Positions 5,178 to 5,289 of a DNA stretch of 5,289 nucleotides are shown here, piece by piece. The notes under the pieces are model-generated. The model did not search any database and was not told the DNA's origin. It worked only from the letters and a program-made list of their open reading frames with translations. Numbering within the stretch: the first letter of the stretch is position 1; each line of letters starts with the position of its first letter. Source of the DNA: an uncultured bacterium. Lineage in GTDB: Bacteria; Patescibacteriota; Saccharimonadia; Saccharimonadales; Saccharimonadaceae. The translations under genes and the position numbers were made by a program. Location: contig CALHCA010000071.1 in NCBI GenBank assembly GCA_937930585.1, positions 1-5,289 on the forward strand. Reading direction: 5' to 3'.

Positions 5178-5289
5178 CTTTTCTAGCTAAATTATTGAGT
5201 TGCAAATTATCAATAGAGTTATTAAATGTTATATGATAAGTTCTACACTGCTTTGTTTGCCCAGGTCTAAAAATTCTGCATTTAGATTG
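5089..5289 (-). CDS. C-terminal fragment resembling a SNF2-family (phage-type) helicase, partial
   Basis: A minus-strand frame is open from the window end to TAG at 5091-5089 (66 residues, 5' part outside). Near its start it reads QSKCRIFRPGQTKQCRTYHI, which fits superfamily 2 SNF2 motif VI, Q-x3-R-x2-R-x-G-Q-T/K, followed by a beta strand. It continues FNNSIDNLQLNNLARKG, matching the usual xxTIDExIxxxLxxK segment just after motif VI, and then VVSSLLSSND. The paired arginines of motif VI act as arginine fingers in this family. Such short-ended SNF2 proteins are frequent in phages and prophages. The last 15 or so residues may be chimeric, because the glycosyltransferase homology takes over in another frame at about 5105. 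The call rests on motif recognition in a short fragment. The ATPase motifs I-III cannot be seen. Confidence 0.55.
   Translation of the reverse strand, partial: QSKCRIFRPGQTKQCRTYHITFNNSIDNLQLNNLARKGAVVSSLLSSNDIGQLQWKKIFNSRYGDY

Noticed and set aside
5101..5289. A frameshift hiding the glycosyltransferase N-terminus in another frame
   Set aside because: I translated all three minus frames to the window edge. One is the helicase-like frame; the others meet stops and show no VPxYNE or VDDGSxD-like motif, so a simple frameshift does not explain the truncation.

Overview
The window is an AT-rich stretch (roughly a third G+C by eye) of a compact bacterial chromosome that uses the standard genetic code: long frames run without in-frame TGA. 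Gene content, the short R3H protein, the form of the RnpA N-terminus and the tight spacing suggest a Candidate Phyla Radiation bacterium, most likely Candidatus Saccharibacteria (TM7). That placement is inference from pattern recognition, not from a search.

Layout, left to right. Bases 2-1189 (+) hold the C-terminal two-thirds of lepA, the ribosomal elongation factor 4 GTPase; its G domain lies off the left edge. A terminator overlapping its stop codon is followed within a few bases by a near-consensus promoter driving a single-gene unit (1291-1914) for a membrane-anchored extracytoplasmic DUF4352-type protein. That unit ends in its own terminator. A promoter then starts the cluster rnpA (RNase P protein), yidC (membrane insertase) and jag/khpB (KH-R3H RNA-binding protein), 1993-3791. 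This is the classic rnpA-yidC-jag cluster, but rpmH, its usual upstream partner, is not adjacent. The cluster ends at a hairpin with T-tracts on both sides, which also serves the convergent minus-strand genes.

On the minus strand, a GtrB/DPM1-like family 2 glycosyltransferase (4287-5177) overlaps a GtrA-family small membrane protein (3887-4318). Together they look like a polyprenyl-phosphate sugar synthase plus a lipid-linked-sugar flippase-like protein, i.e. cell-surface glycosylation.

The glycosyltransferase lacks its N-terminal nucleotide-binding start. At about 5090-5110 it meets a different open minus-strand frame (5089-5289) that carries a helicase motif VI of SNF2/phage type. This is either a real recombination or insertion junction or an assembly/amplification chimera, and it is the most notable anomaly here. 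Second in interest, rnpA and yidC both have promoter -10 boxes about 10 bases before the ATG and no Shine-Dalgarno sequence, so both may be leaderless, whereas the DUF4352 gene, jag and gtrA have clear Shine-Dalgarno sequences. I saw no tRNA, rRNA, CRISPR array or insertion sequence. No gene-free gap exceeds about 110 bases.
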